64,000 nt of DNA from a virus. Shown here one piece after another: positions 9,403-18,037 of this stretch. The DNA lies in the IMG/VR virus record IMGVR_UViG_3300023184_000081, positions 1 to 64,000 of that record; one strand, given 5' to 3'. Position 1 is the first letter of the stretch; every line of letters starts with the position of its first letter. Under the pieces are notes generated by a model, which saw nothing but the letters and a program-made list of their open reading frames with translations, made no database searches and was not told the DNA's origin. The translations under genes were made by a program, and so were the position numbers.

Positions 9403-9660
9403 ATGGTTAAAAACAAAACTAGCAAAACGGCACGCGTTCTTTCTTTCCTGAAGAAAGGTTATGATCTTACAGAAGGTCAAGCATGGTCACGATTCGGGGT
9501 TCGTAATATGTCGGCGGTTGCTTCATATCTTCGCATGCAGGGCTATGCGATTTATTGCAATCAGAAGACATTCTCGAATGGTAGTGTCGCATCAGTTTAT
9601 AAGCATGGTGCTCCGACGCGTCGCGTTATTGCTGCTGGCTATCGCGCACTCGCTGCGTAG
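9403..9660 (+). CDS. Small basic helix-turn-helix-like protein
   Basis: An 85-residue basic protein starting at ATG 9403, with AGGAG about seven bases upstream. An earlier in-frame ATG at 9328 is inside the AAA+ gene. Residues about 10-60 (LSFLKKGYDLTEGQAWSRFG onward) look like a helix-turn-helix or winged-helix domain seen in many T4-like phages. A DNA-binding role is inference. A strong terminator follows. Confidence 0.65.
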   Translation: MVKNKTSKTARVLSFLKKGYDLTEGQAWSRFGVRNMSAVASYLRMQGYAIYCNQKTFSNGSVASVYKHGAPTRRVIAAGYRALAA

Positions 9661-9674
9661 TCTTGTTGTAAAGG

Positions 9675-9700
9675 ACAGGGGAATTAATTCCCCTGTTTTT
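9675..9700 (+). terminator. Rho-independent terminator
   Basis: A perfect 11-base inverted repeat (ACAGGGGAATT with its complement) at 9675-9696 runs into a T tract ending at 9700. It ends the transcript of the helix-turn-helix gene. Confidence 0.9.
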
Positions 9701-9731
9701 CTATTGTTGATTCAAATATACTGAATTTGAA

Positions 9732-9739
9732 TATAAATA
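9732..9739 (+). promoter_or_regulatory. T4-type late promoter TATAAATA
   Basis: A consensus late -10 element, just after the terminator and 34 bases before the glycosyltransferase gene at 9773. T4 late promoters have this box and no -35. Confidence 0.65.
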
Positions 9740-9772
9740 AGTGTTTGATGTGAATGTTAAAGGTGAAATATT

Positions 9773-10630
9773 ATGTCTATTGAAATCTCAGTATCTATCG
9801 AAGAACTTCGCAAACGAAAGATCTTTGTTGCCACACCAATGTATGGTGGAATGTGCACTGGTCAATATTGTAAATCGTCTGCTGACCTAGCCATACTCTC
9901 TTCCAAATATGGAATGGATGTTAGATTTTTCTATCTATATAACGAATCACTAATCACTCGTGCCAGAAATTATCTAGTAGATGAATTTTTGCGAAGCGAT
10001 TGCACGCATCTGATGTTTATCGATGCAGATATAGGTTTTGATCCAGACGACGTAATCGCTCTTTCTGTTATTGCAGAAACTGGAAGCGACAAAGAAATCG
10101 TTTGTGGTCCATATCCAAAGAAATGTATTTCTTGGGAAAAGATTAAGAAGGCTGTTGATCGTGGATTTGCAGATAAAGATCCACAACAATTAGAGAAATA
10201 TGTTGGAGACTATGTTTTCAATCCGACAGATGGTCAAGAGTCTATCGCTCTAAATGAACCAGTTGAAGTTCTAGAAGGCGGAACTGGATTTATGATTATT
10301 CAGCGTGGCGTATTTGAGAAATTTAGAGAGGCATATCCACATCTTTCATATAAGCCAGATCATGTTCGCACTGAGCATTTTGATGGATCGCGCGAGATTC
10401 ATGCATATTTTGATTGCGTGATTGATCCGAAAACAAAGAGATACTTGTCGGAAGATTATATGTTCTGTCAGTATGCTAGAGATGCTGGAATGAAAGTTTG
10501 GCTGTGTCCGTGGATGAAACTTGAGCATCAAGGAACATATGTGTTTGGTGGATCATTGGTAGATCTAGCTAATCTTGGAGTGACTGCCACAGCTGATGTG
10601 AGTATGCTGAAGAAAAAGAAGAAGAAGTGA
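9773..10630 (+). CDS. GT-A family glycosyltransferase-like protein
   Basis: A 285-residue protein with the start IFVATPMYGGMCTGQY, then NESLITRARNYLVDEFL and LMFIDADIGFDP near residues 80-90. The DAD triad fits the metal-binding DxD of GT-A glycosyltransferases, and the layout matches glycosyltransferases in T4-like marine phages. The sugar and acceptor are unknown; phage DNA, virion glycoprotein or host surface are possible. It ends in an unusual run of seven lysines. It is preceded by a late promoter, unlike the replication genes that follow. Confidence 0.7.
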   Translation: MSIEISVSIEELRKRKIFVATPMYGGMCTGQYCKSSADLAILSSKYGMDVRFFYLYNESLITRARNYLVDEFLRSDCTHLMFIDADIGFDPDDVIALSVIAETGSDKEIVCGPYPKKCISWEKIKKAVDRGFADKDPQQLEKYVGDYVFNPTDGQESIALNEPVEVLEGGTGFMIIQRGVFEKFREAYPHLSYKPDHVRTEHFDGSREIHAYFDCVIDPKTKRYLSEDYMFCQYARDAGMKVWLCPWMKLEHQGTYVFGGSLVDLANLGVTATADVSMLKKKKKK

Positions 10631-10659
10631 TTGACATTTTGAATTGAGTGTAGTATAAT
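10631..10659 (+). promoter_or_regulatory. sigma70-type promoter
   Basis: TTGACA at 10631-10636 and TATAAT at 10654-10659, spacer 17. It drives the sliding clamp operon. Confidence 0.85.
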
Positions 10660-10683
10660 TGTATTTTAATAATGGAGTAATAA

Positions 10684-11346
10684 ATGAAACTTTCTAAGCA
10701 AACAATTGAAATTTTGAAAAACTTTTCTTCTATTAATATGTCTGTTGTATTGAAACCAGGAAGTAAAATCCGAACTGTATCTCCTCAAAAAACTATTTTG
10801 GCTCAAGCGATCGTTTCGGAAACTTTTCCTAAAGAATGTGCGATCTATGACTTGAACATATTCATCAATACATCAGCGATGTTTGAAGATCCAGATTTCA
10901 ATTTCAATGAAAACTCAGTCGAAATTAAAAATGGTCCAGCATTTGCTAGAGTTCCATATGCTAGCATCTCTACCATCGCGACTCCGCCAGAAAAAGATAT
11001 CGTTCTTCCTAGTGTAGATGTGACGTTTACAATTATGAAGGAAGTTATGGCTCAAGCGATCAAAGCTGCAGGAGTTATGTTGCTGCCAGAAGTTGCTCTG
11101 TTGGGGAAGGACGGGTCAGCATCTCTTACTGCGATTGATTCGCGTCAAGATGGCGGTGCTTTCTTTAATTATTTGGTCGGAACTTCTACGACCAATTACA
11201 ATATGATTTTTAAAGTAGAAAATTTGAAGTTACTTCCTCGCGACTATGATGTTACTGTCTCCGCCAAAGGAATTGCAAATTTCAAATCCAAGACTGGTGA
11301 TATCGAGTATTGGATTGCAACAGAGCAAGGTTCGACTGCCGTCTAA
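10684..11346 (+). CDS. 45: Sliding clamp (DNA polymerase accessory protein), T4 gp45 homologue
   Basis: A 220-residue protein whose N-terminus (MKLSKQTIEILKNFSSIN) closely follows T4 gp45. It continues with the AIYDLNIF segment typical of the family. It forms the trimeric ring that tethers DNA polymerase and, in T4, also activates late transcription with gp33 and gp55. That role fits the late promoters in this window. It heads the T4-like order 45-44-62-regA. Confidence 0.95.
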   Translation: MKLSKQTIEILKNFSSINMSVVLKPGSKIRTVSPQKTILAQAIVSETFPKECAIYDLNIFINTSAMFEDPDFNFNENSVEIKNGPAFARVPYASISTIATPPEKDIVLPSVDVTFTIMKEVMAQAIKAAGVMLLPEVALLGKDGSASLTAIDSRQDGGAFFNYLVGTSTTNYNMIFKVENLKLLPRDYDVTVSAKGIANFKSKTGDIEYWIATEQGSTAV

Positions 11347-11374
11347 CAATTGCAATTTATATTATGGAGTTTAA

Positions 11375-12319
11375 ATGCTTGCTCGTGAAGAATTTTTATT
11401 TGTTGAAAAGTATCGCCCCCACAAAATATCAGATTGTATTCTACCCAATAATCTAAAAACAGTCTTTCAAAAGTTTGTTGATGATAAAGCAATTCCAAAT
11501 CTATTATTGAGTGGTGGGTCAGGAGTCGGAAAGACAACAGTTGCTCGTGCGATGTTGGACGAGATTAATGGCGATTATATTATTATCAACGGATCGATGA
11601 ATGGTAATATCGATACGCTTCGAAATGATATTCGTAATTACGCAGCAACTGTTTCTTTCACTTCTGATCGGAAGTATGTTATATTGGATGAAGCGGATTA
11701 TCTAAATGCTAATTCGACTCAACCTGCTCTTCGTAATTTCATGGAAGAGTTCTCGAGTAATTGTGGATTTATTCTGACCTGTAATTTTAAGAATAGGATT
11801 ATCGCTCCTCTGCATTCTCGATGTTCAGTTATTGATTTTAAGATAGATGCCAGCGAAAAGGCTGAACTTGCGACACAGTTCCTAAAAAGGACTTACACTA
11901 TTCTAGAAGCAGAGGGAATCGAATACGATAAGAGGGTTGTTGCTCAGCTTATCACTAAATTCTTTCCCGATTGGCGTCGTGTTCTAAATGAACTACAACG
12001 TCACGCAGCGACTGGTAAAATCGATGCCGGAATTTTAGCTCAAGTTGCAGATGTCGATTTGAAAGATATTATTAAACATCTTAAAGAGCGTGATTTTACT
12101 TCTATGCGGAAATGGGTCGCGCAGAATAATGCAATGGAAACGAATACTCTCTTTCGCAAATTATATGAATCTGCGTATGATTATCTTAAACCGGAATCTG
12201 TTCCTCAATTAGTTTTAATTCTTGGTGATTATCAATACAAGAGCGCATTCGTTGTAGATCAGGAAATAAACATCGCTGCTTGTTTAACTTCCATCATGGC
12301 TGACTGTCAGTTCAAATAG
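11375..12319 (+). CDS. 44: Clamp loader ATPase subunit, T4 gp44 homologue
   Basis: A 314-residue AAA+ protein of RFC type. FVEKYRPHKISD is at the N-terminus, Walker A (GGSGVGKTT) near residue 46, Walker B (ILDEADYL) near 103, and an arginine-finger-like HSRCSVIDF near 148. With the gp62-like subunit it opens the sliding clamp and loads it on primed DNA. It begins 29 bases after the clamp gene, with a GGAG ribosome site before ATG 11375. Confidence 0.95.
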   Translation: MLAREEFLFVEKYRPHKISDCILPNNLKTVFQKFVDDKAIPNLLLSGGSGVGKTTVARAMLDEINGDYIIINGSMNGNIDTLRNDIRNYAATVSFTSDRKYVILDEADYLNANSTQPALRNFMEEFSSNCGFILTCNFKNRIIAPLHSRCSVIDFKIDASEKAELATQFLKRTYTILEAEGIEYDKRVVAQLITKFFPDWRRVLNELQRHAATGKIDAGILAQVADVDLKDIIKHLKERDFTSMRKWVAQNNAMETNTLFRKLYESAYDYLKPESVPQLVLILGDYQYKSAFVVDQEINIAACLTSIMADCQFK

Positions 12320-12322
12320 ATT

Positions 12323-12718
12323 ATGAGTAGTCCATTTGATTACATCAATAGCGTAAGTCATCTCAAAAAGGATATGATGCGCGGAACGGATAATGACGAG
12401 CTTTCTGAAAAAGACTACAAACCTTTTTTAGCAAATCGCTCGTTATCGTTCCATGCAGATTCAATTCTGTATGCAAACGAAATGAATCGTATGGGTCATC
12501 TAGACAATCTATTACAATATGACTTCTATATGAAAAGCCTTCGAAGTCGCAAAAGATTTAGTAAGTGGTTAAAGCCAGAAGAATCTAAGAAATTAGACAT
12601 AATTCAAGAAGTTTATAAATGTAATCTTAGAAAAGCGATAGATATTTCAAAGATTCTGACGGATGAACAGTTTGAAGTTGTGAAAGACTATATCTATACT
12701 GGAGGAACGAAAAAGTAG
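12323..12718 (+). CDS. 62: Clamp loader small subunit, T4 gp62 homologue
   Basis: A 131-residue protein with PFDYINSV at the N-terminus. It lies directly after the gp44 gene with only three bases between, as in T4. It is shorter than T4 gp62 (about 187 residues). No enzymatic motif is expected: gp62 is the non-ATPase arm of the clamp loader. The call rests on position and overall resemblance. Confidence 0.85.
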   Translation: MSSPFDYINSVSHLKKDMMRGTDNDELSEKDYKPFLANRSLSFHADSILYANEMNRMGHLDNLLQYDFYMKSLRSRKRFSKWLKPEESKKLDIIQEVYKCNLRKAIDISKILTDEQFEVVKDYIYTGGTKK

Positions 12719-12723
12719 ATTAT

Positions 12724-12731
12724 TATAAATA
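12724..12731 (+). promoter_or_regulatory. T4-type late promoter TATAAATA
   Basis: A consensus late box between the clamp-loader and regA genes, 28 bases before the regA start at 12760. Confidence 0.55.
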
Positions 12732-12759
12732 CTAGATATATGTATCAAAGGTGCTTGTA

Positions 12760-13164
12760 ATGAATATAATAATCGATAATATGATTGAAGTTCTATTAGA
12801 ATCACCCGACGATTTTCTAAAGATTCGGGAGACTCTAACACGTATTGGTGTGGCTTCTAAAAAAGATAAAAAAATATTTCAATCTTGTCACATTCTACAT
12901 AAACAAAATAGATATTTCATTGTTCACTTCAAAGAGCTCTTTGCTTTAGACGGAAAGCCTACGAATTTTTCTGAGGATGATGTTGCACGTAGAAATACGA
13001 TCAGCAATCTTCTTGCAGAGTGGAATTTGTATAAACTTATCAATCCAGAAAAGACAAAAAGCCCAGTCGCTCCGATATCACAGATAAAGATTATTGCATA
13101 TAAAGAAAAGTCTGAATGGATATTAGAGCAAAAATATAATATAGGAAAAAAACGATCTAGTTGA
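12760..13164 (+). CDS. regA: RegA translational repressor
   Basis: A 134-residue homologue of T4 RegA, which binds ribosome-binding regions of early mRNAs. The family pattern is clear: MIEVLLESPDDFLKIRETL, then QSCHILHKQNRYFIVHFKE and a terminal WILEQKYNIGKK. ATG 12760 is preferred because AAAGGTG sits six bases upstream. The T4-equivalent Met is at 12781 but has no ribosome site, so this protein has seven extra N-terminal residues. In T4, regA is followed by gene 43; here a lysis block separates them. Confidence 0.92.
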   Translation: MNIIIDNMIEVLLESPDDFLKIRETLTRIGVASKKDKKIFQSCHILHKQNRYFIVHFKELFALDGKPTNFSEDDVARRNTISNLLAEWNLYKLINPEKTKSPVAPISQIKIIAYKEKSEWILEQKYNIGKKRSS

Positions 13165-13172
13165 AACTGCGT

Positions 13173-13180
13173 TATAAATA
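13173..13180 (+). promoter_or_regulatory. T4-type late promoter TATAAATA
   Basis: A late box 87 bases before the small heat-shock gene; it would give an mRNA leader of about 75-80 bases. Confidence 0.6.
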
Positions 13181-13209
13181 AATTTAGAGGTAATCAGTCG
13201 ATTATCTTT

Positions 13210-13235
13210 GAATGAACTGCCTTCGGGGGTTCAAT
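13210..13235 (+). promoter_or_regulatory. Stem-loop in the 5' leader of the small heat-shock gene
   Basis: TGAAC at 13211-13215 pairs with GTTCA at 13229-13233, enclosing CC-TTCG-GG with a stable UUCG-type loop. It lies between the late promoter and the ribosome site (AAGGAG 13255-13260). It could be a leader structure, an RNA thermometer part, or a weak terminator of the regA transcript. Confidence 0.4.
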
Positions 13236-13266
13236 TTTAATCTTGCTTGAATTTAAGGAGAATTGT

Positions 13267-13740
13267 ATGACACTATTAGACCTACACAAATTTGATCCGT
13301 TTTCTATTGGCTATGATAAGATGTTTGATCGATTTGATCAATTCAATGCTGCCCGCAGCGTCGCCACTGGCGGATATCCTCCATATAATATCAAAAAAAC
13401 AGAAAAGAATTCATACGTCTTAGAATTAGCTATCGCGGGTTTTTCTAAACCTGATATCGATATCGAATTAAATGACGGTTGTCTGACTATTTCTGGATCA
13501 ACCAAACCCGAAGAATCTAAAGCTGAGTTTCTCCATAAGGGAATTGCTGATCGATCCTTCAAACGAAAATTTGAATTGGCTGACAGTGTTGAGATTAAAA
13601 GTGCAGATCTGATTAACGGTATGCTCAAAATTTCATTAGAGTATGTAATAGCTGATAATAAGAAGCCAAAAAAGATTGAGATTAACGCATCTGAAAATCC
13701 GACTGTTCGTGGTCAAGAATTTTTGGTGGAGGTTAAATGA
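13267..13740 (+). CDS. Small heat-shock protein (Hsp20/IbpA type)
   Basis: A 157-residue alpha-crystallin-domain chaperone. The core runs from PPYNIKKTEKNSYVLELAIAG near residue 37 to the KPKKIEIN segment near 140. The GMLKISLEY strand before the C-terminus matches the IbpA family. ATG 13267 has AAGGAG six bases upstream; the ATG at 13243 has no such site. T4-like marine phages often carry Hsp20, proposed to assist virion assembly or protect folding late in infection, which fits the late promoter. Confidence 0.9.
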   Translation: MTLLDLHKFDPFSIGYDKMFDRFDQFNAARSVATGGYPPYNIKKTEKNSYVLELAIAGFSKPDIDIELNDGCLTISGSTKPEESKAEFLHKGIADRSFKRKFELADSVEIKSADLINGMLKISLEYVIADNKKPKKIEINASENPTVRGQEFLVEVK

Positions 13741-13829
13741 TGGATAAACTTATGAATATTCTTTATTGTATGAGCTCTTATCTAAAGGAAGTCAGACAAC
13801 TTAGAGCCATGGCTAGAAAACGAACATAA
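13737..13829 (+). CDS. 30-residue peptide coupled to Hsp20
   Basis: A tiny frame starting ATGATG at the Hsp20 stop (ATGA overlap) with a strong GGAGG at 13727-13731. It encodes a basic C-terminus ending ARKRT. A terminator follows directly. The ribosome site and coupling argue for translation; the function is unknown. Confidence 0.5.
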   Translation: MMDKLMNILYCMSSYLKEVRQLRAMARKRT

Positions 13830-13846
13830 GTAATGTGTAAGAAGAG

Positions 13847-13870
13847 AAGGGGGCGTAAGCCCCTTTCTTT
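13847..13870 (+). terminator. Rho-independent terminator
   Basis: AAGGGGGC and GCCCCTTT pair around a GTAA loop (13847-13866), followed by TCTTT. It ends the Hsp20 transcript immediately before the next late promoter. Confidence 0.85.
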
Positions 13871-13877
13871 ATAAATA
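13870..13877 (+). promoter_or_regulatory. T4-type late promoter TATAAATA
   Basis: A late box 26 bases upstream of the endolysin gene; it marks the start of the lysis and envelope block. Confidence 0.7.
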
Positions 13878-13903
13878 GAAAACATTATAAGGAGATATTT
13901 TCT

Positions 13904-14524
13904 ATGTCATTCGTATTTACAAAAAATCATCTTGAAGAAATTCTTCCAGGTGCCTCATATTTAGATGAATGGTATTCCGCCTTATCCAAATTACTTCCAG
14001 AATATGATATAACAACTCCAGAAAGAGTTGCAGCTTTTATGGCTCAATGTGCTCATGAAAGTGGTGGATTTAAATCCCTCAAAGAGAATTTAAATTATAA
14101 AGCGGAAAGTCTTTGTAAAGTATTTCCTAAATATTTTCCTAATATTGAATTAGCAAATCAATATGCCCATCAACAAGAAAAGATAGCAAATAAAGTTTAT
14201 GGAAGTCGTATGGGTAACGGTGACGAAGCCAGCGGTGATGGATATCGTTATTGTGGTCGAGGATTGATTCAATTAACAGGCAAAGATAATTATACCGCAT
14301 TTTCAGAAAGTATCGAAACTCCTGTAGAAGAATTACCAGAATATCTTTCTACGTTTGAGGGAGCAGTTCAATCAGCTTGTTGGTTTTGGGAAACAAATAA
14401 TTTAAATCAGTATGCTGATAGTGGTGACATTTTAACAATGACAAAACGTATTAACGGTGGAACCATAGGACTTGAGGATAGAAAAAAACATTATGAGCAC
14501 GCTCTACATGTCCTAAGTGCTTGA
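13904..14524 (+). CDS. GH19 endolysin (chitinase-like lysozyme)
   Basis: A 206-residue glycoside hydrolase family 19 lysozyme. AHESGGFKSLKENLNY near residue 50 holds the catalytic Glu, and RYCGRGLIQLTGKDNY near 118 and KRINGGTIG near 185 are family hallmarks. It cleaves peptidoglycan during lysis. No signal peptide is visible, so release through a holin is expected. A consensus late promoter and AAGGAG precede it. Confidence 0.93.
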   Translation: MSFVFTKNHLEEILPGASYLDEWYSALSKLLPEYDITTPERVAAFMAQCAHESGGFKSLKENLNYKAESLCKVFPKYFPNIELANQYAHQQEKIANKVYGSRMGNGDEASGDGYRYCGRGLIQLTGKDNYTAFSESIETPVEELPEYLSTFEGAVQSACWFWETNNLNQYADSGDILTMTKRINGGTIGLEDRKKHYEHALHVLSA

Positions 14525-14525
14525 T

Positions 14526-15068
14526 ATGGAAACAAGTCGATTAAGTCGTTCAGAAAGAGAAGCGTTAATTAAAGATAAGGCAGGATGGGTTATTACAATC
14601 CTTGCTGCTCTATTGGCTATTAATACCTATATGGGCGGTGGAAACAGTTCAAAGGTATTAAATAATACCATCGATGCTAATAATACATGGGCGTTCTATC
14701 AAGCGAAATCTATCAAAGGCACATTGGCTGAAATGGCTTTAGATGATGCTGTTCGTGTCAATGATAAAAAGAAAATTGAATTCCTTGAAAAGAAAATTTC
14801 TCGCTATGAGTCTGATCCAGAAACTGGAGAAGGCAAAAAAGAACTGATGGAAAAAGCTAAGAAGTTAGAGTCTGAAAGAGCAGTTGCGAAGGCACGAGGG
14901 CCATGGTATACATTCGGAGGATCTCTATTACAAATCGCAATTGTGCTTCTGACTGCTTCTATTCTAGCAGTTAGTAATAGATTATATAATTCAAGTCTTG
15001 TAGTTGGCGTATTTGCAGCCATACTTATGTCGCAAGCAATTTGGTTATGGATTCCACTAATACTATAA
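14526..15068 (+). CDS. Membrane protein with central coiled coil (DUF4337-like)
   Basis: A 180-residue protein. One hydrophobic helix is near residues 23-38, a charged coiled-coil-prone region covers about 75-120, and two hydrophobic helices are near the C-terminus. It resembles DUF4337 membrane proteins. ATG 14526 follows the endolysin stop; a GTG at 14517 would overlap it and is an alternative. Position suggests a lysis or membrane role, possibly holin-related, but this is inference. Confidence 0.65.
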   Translation: METSRLSRSEREALIKDKAGWVITILAALLAINTYMGGGNSSKVLNNTIDANNTWAFYQAKSIKGTLAEMALDDAVRVNDKKKIEFLEKKISRYESDPETGEGKKELMEKAKKLESERAVAKARGPWYTFGGSLLQIAIVLLTASILAVSNRLYNSSLVVGVFAAILMSQAIWLWIPLIL

Positions 15069-15088
15069 CTCTATAATAAAGGAACCAA

Positions 15089-15580
15089 ATGAACAGAAAG
15101 ATCGCGTCAGCGGTGCTTTTTGTCATGACTACATCAATTTCGTTGGCACAGCCAATCGTAACTGACTCGACGAGCAGAAGCGCAACAGATTCTAACTCGA
15201 ATAGCACCACAAAAGTAATTTCTCCTCCACCAACAGCGGTGGCTCCATCAATAACAAGCATCAATAATGATCTGTGTGCCGTTGGCGTTTCCGGCGCGGC
15301 ACAAACTCAGATCCTTGGTATTGCGATCGGTTCAACGTTCGTAGATAAGAATTGTGAGCGATTGAAACTTTCCAAAACGCTCTATGATATGGGCATGAAA
15401 GTCGCGGCAGTTTCCACTCTTTGCCAAGACGAACGTGTCTTCACTGCAATGATGAACGCGGGAACGCCATGTCCGGTTGATGGTAAAATTGGCGAACAGG
15501 CAAAAACAATCTGGGAAGCTGATAAGGAACTTCCAGAAAGAGAACGTCGCGCACCGCAAAAGATTAAAAGTAGAGAGTAA
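15089..15580 (+). CDS. Secreted protein with signal peptide
   Basis: A 163-residue protein. Residues 1-20 form a typical signal peptide with a SLAQP cleavage region, followed by a Ser/Thr/Pro-rich linker. The remainder has conserved-looking Cys residues (DLCAVG, NCERLKL, TLCQDER, PCPVDG). It is probably periplasmic or exported. It overlaps the next secreted gene by one base. Similar small secreted proteins occur in other T4-like phages; no function is recognised. Confidence 0.65.
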   Translation: MNRKIASAVLFVMTTSISLAQPIVTDSTSRSATDSNSNSTTKVISPPPTAVAPSITSINNDLCAVGVSGAAQTQILGIAIGSTFVDKNCERLKLSKTLYDMGMKVAAVSTLCQDERVFTAMMNAGTPCPVDGKIGEQAKTIWEADKELPERERRAPQKIKSRE

Positions 15581-17424
15581 TGCCGCGTTTTATATTGACC
15601 TTTGGTGTTGTATTATTTTGCGTGGCCATGTATACCATATGTGCCCATGCTCAAATAATATCAATACCAATACCCGGAAGCCCATTATCATTGACGGTAA
15701 TGGCTAATCCTCAGCCATTACAGGATTTGAGACTTAATCCGGCAGCAACAAATATTACAATGGGCGATGATAGTAATGTTAATGTTCCTCTGCAATTTAC
15801 ATTTCCGTTTTATGGAAGAAACTTCACAAACTCATGGATGTATTCAAACGGTGCTGTAAATTTTAGAGGAGCAAATGCACCTGGTGGTTTCTGTTGCTCT
15901 GGATTACCTCTAACAACGTCGTTGAATAGTGGATATAATTATTCTATTCTACCACTGTGGGCGGATCTGATTGCCCTTCCAGAAAAAAATGGGGCACACT
16001 ATAAACTTGGCACATCCAACACAATGACCTATGGTTGGTATAACGTCAGCGAATACGGCGTTCCAAATAATCTTAGCAGTTTTGAGGTTAAGATTGACAG
16101 CACTGGATTGATAGATATGCGTTTCAGCGGAGCTTTAGTTACGTATCATCCGGTTACTATCGGAACAATTGGAGATGCATCAAGAGGTGAGTTTACGCAA
16201 AATTACTACAACTCTTCGGGTATCAATATGGCGTCTCCGTTTCAGTTGAGCACCGGTGCCGTGGATATATGTATAGTTAATCCGACATCTAGTCCTGCAT
16301 GTCCAGGATATCAAATTGCTATGTGCGCTATTAATGAATTATTTACTCCATCATGTCCTGGATATCAGCAAGCATATCTCACTCAACAGTGCGGAATAAA
16401 TTCATTATATGATACTGCATGTCCAGGATACGCAGCCACTTATTTACAATATCAATGTTCTTTAAGTCCACTATATTCTTCAACGTGTGAAGGTTACGCA
16501 GCTGCATATAAGACACAGCAATGCGATCTGGACGGATTATACGCAAGAGATTGTCCGAATTATGCGGAAGCCTATGCTAGAAGATATGTTCTAAATATTT
16601 CCCCAACTACGTCTTATCAAGCTGGGCCAGCGGCGGGTGGTGACCAGTCATCGTATAATAGTCAGAACTCAAATTCCGGACCAGCAACGATGGGCTATAG
16701 TGGTCCTGGTGCAACAAACGTCACAACAACCCAACCAGTAACTTCGATTAGTAATACTGGACAAGTTTCTACTGGAGTTAATTTGACGAGCAATAGCACA
16801 GTTAACGCGATTATCTCCGCGCCACCAATGACTGGTCCAATGGCAACAAATACCAACAATCCTGTTGCTTCCGCTATTGCTCCGGTTCAAACACAAATGG
16901 CTGATGGACCAATGGCAACGTCCGCGCCAGCGCAAAGACCAGCAGAATCGTCACCAGAGCAAAGATCATCTACTGCATCTAACGACGGACCAGCAACTGA
17001 TAGTTCTACACCTGCTCCAAGGCAATCTTCTACATCGGCTCAAGCAAGTCCTGCGCCGCAGCAGAGTAATACTCAAAGTGCTCCGGCACCAACTGCTCGC
17101 CAAGAACTTCAAGCCAAACGAGAACAGGCTGCAAAGGCACAAGCAGTTGAAGCCGGAAAGAACTTGGCAAATGAGATGGGCAAGGCAGCGTCAATGGAAC
17201 AACAGATCTCCGTGCAAAATGTAGTTCTTCAAGCAATGGGTTATAGTCCAGGATTCGCTGGGTATACAAAGGGATATATCCCCGACGTTGCAGGATATAA
17301 ATCGCACACAGCATATGCCAATCAAAAGAATGTGGACAACGCAAGACTAAGTCGTGGTTTATTTGGTGCCACTGATAGATTACATAATGATATGATCGAA
17401 TCACAATATCAATTAGAAAAATAA
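15580..17424 (+). CDS. Large secreted protein: NIDO-like domain plus cysteine repeats
   Basis: A 614-residue protein with an N-terminal signal peptide (about 1-24). A beta-rich region resembling NIDO domains follows (FPFYGRNFTNSWMYSNGAVNF near 65, LPLWADL near 125). Residues about 238-338 hold four to five tandem repeats of about 26 residues, each with two cysteines in the pattern CPGY...QC...LY. A Pro/Ser/Gln-rich linker covers about 340-510, and a charged tail completes the protein. The layout suggests an envelope-exported adhesion-like or structural protein in the late block. The true role is unknown. Confidence 0.7.
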   Translation: MPRFILTFGVVLFCVAMYTICAHAQIISIPIPGSPLSLTVMANPQPLQDLRLNPAATNITMGDDSNVNVPLQFTFPFYGRNFTNSWMYSNGAVNFRGANAPGGFCCSGLPLTTSLNSGYNYSILPLWADLIALPEKNGAHYKLGTSNTMTYGWYNVSEYGVPNNLSSFEVKIDSTGLIDMRFSGALVTYHPVTIGTIGDASRGEFTQNYYNSSGINMASPFQLSTGAVDICIVNPTSSPACPGYQIAMCAINELFTPSCPGYQQAYLTQQCGINSLYDTACPGYAATYLQYQCSLSPLYSSTCEGYAAAYKTQQCDLDGLYARDCPNYAEAYARRYVLNISPTTSYQAGPAAGGDQSSYNSQNSNSGPATMGYSGPGATNVTTTQPVTSISNTGQVSTGVNLTSNSTVNAIISAPPMTGPMATNTNNPVASAIAPVQTQMADGPMATSAPAQRPAESSPEQRSSTASNDGPATDSSTPAPRQSSTSAQASPAPQQSNTQSAPAPTARQELQAKREQAAKAQAVEAGKNLANEMGKAASMEQQISVQNVVLQAMGYSPGFAGYTKGYIPDVAGYKSHTAYANQKNVDNARLSRGLFGATDRLHNDMIESQYQLEK

Positions 17425-17435
17425 AGGAATTATAA

Positions 17436-18032
17436 ATGGCAGAAGAAATCAAAGACGTCAATGCAAAGATTGACGATCTAGAGGCAGCGGCAAAGAAATA
17501 CGCAAGTAAAGATACAGTCATTAGCATTGGCGGATATGCATTCACTCCGGCAAAATTGATGGTAGCCTTTACTCTTATATCTTCTATCCTTGGTGGTCTT
17601 TATGGCACATTTGAGGTATACAAAGATTATCAGGGCATGAAGAAAAAGATCGCTGAATATGTTTCACCTGATTTAGCTGAACTATATAAGAAAATAGAAG
17701 TGCTGGATGCTAATACTAGCAAGATGACTGAATACACCAATAACATTAAGAACGATCTGAAGTCGGACGTTCGTAGATTAGAAACTGTAGTCGAGAGTGT
17801 TGAAAGAACTACCAAAACAGATCAACGTATGACCGATACTACTGTGAAAGAAATTAAACGAGACGCAGATAATACTTTGAAAGAAATTAAGCGTGATGTT
17901 GATACTACGCTGAAAGAAGTTAATCGTGAAATCGTGAAGAATCAAAAAGAAACAGCCGCTGATATTCGCACAGTAAGAAGTGAAGTTGACGCCAAGATTA
18001 AAAAAGCATTGGATAATCCTCTAAGCAATTAA
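17436..18032 (+). CDS. Membrane-anchored coiled-coil protein
   Basis: A 198-residue protein with one transmembrane helix near residues 40-62. A long charged helical tail carries three imperfect 11-residue repeats (EIKRDADNTLK, EIKRDVDTTLK, EVNREIVKNQK) at about 145-175. The topology (single helix, extended coiled coil) fits proteins of the lysis or tail-associated membrane class. It lies between the secreted protein and a holin-like gene. Confidence 0.6.
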   Translation: MAEEIKDVNAKIDDLEAAAKKYASKDTVISIGGYAFTPAKLMVAFTLISSILGGLYGTFEVYKDYQGMKKKIAEYVSPDLAELYKKIEVLDANTSKMTEYTNNIKNDLKSDVRRLETVVESVERTTKTDQRMTDTTVKEIKRDADNTLKEIKRDVDTTLKEVNREIVKNQKETAADIRTVRSEVDAKIKKALDNPLSN

Positions 18033-18037
18033 TCAAA

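Noticed and set aside
16297-16590. Cys repeats as a CRISPR-like or tandem DNA repeat
   Set aside because: The repetition is at protein level with diverged codons, in frame within a signal-peptide protein.
17030-17545. Antisense open frame of 171 codons across the Pro-rich linker
   Set aside because: It arises from the repetitive Ala/Pro/Gln codons and lacks any start signal.
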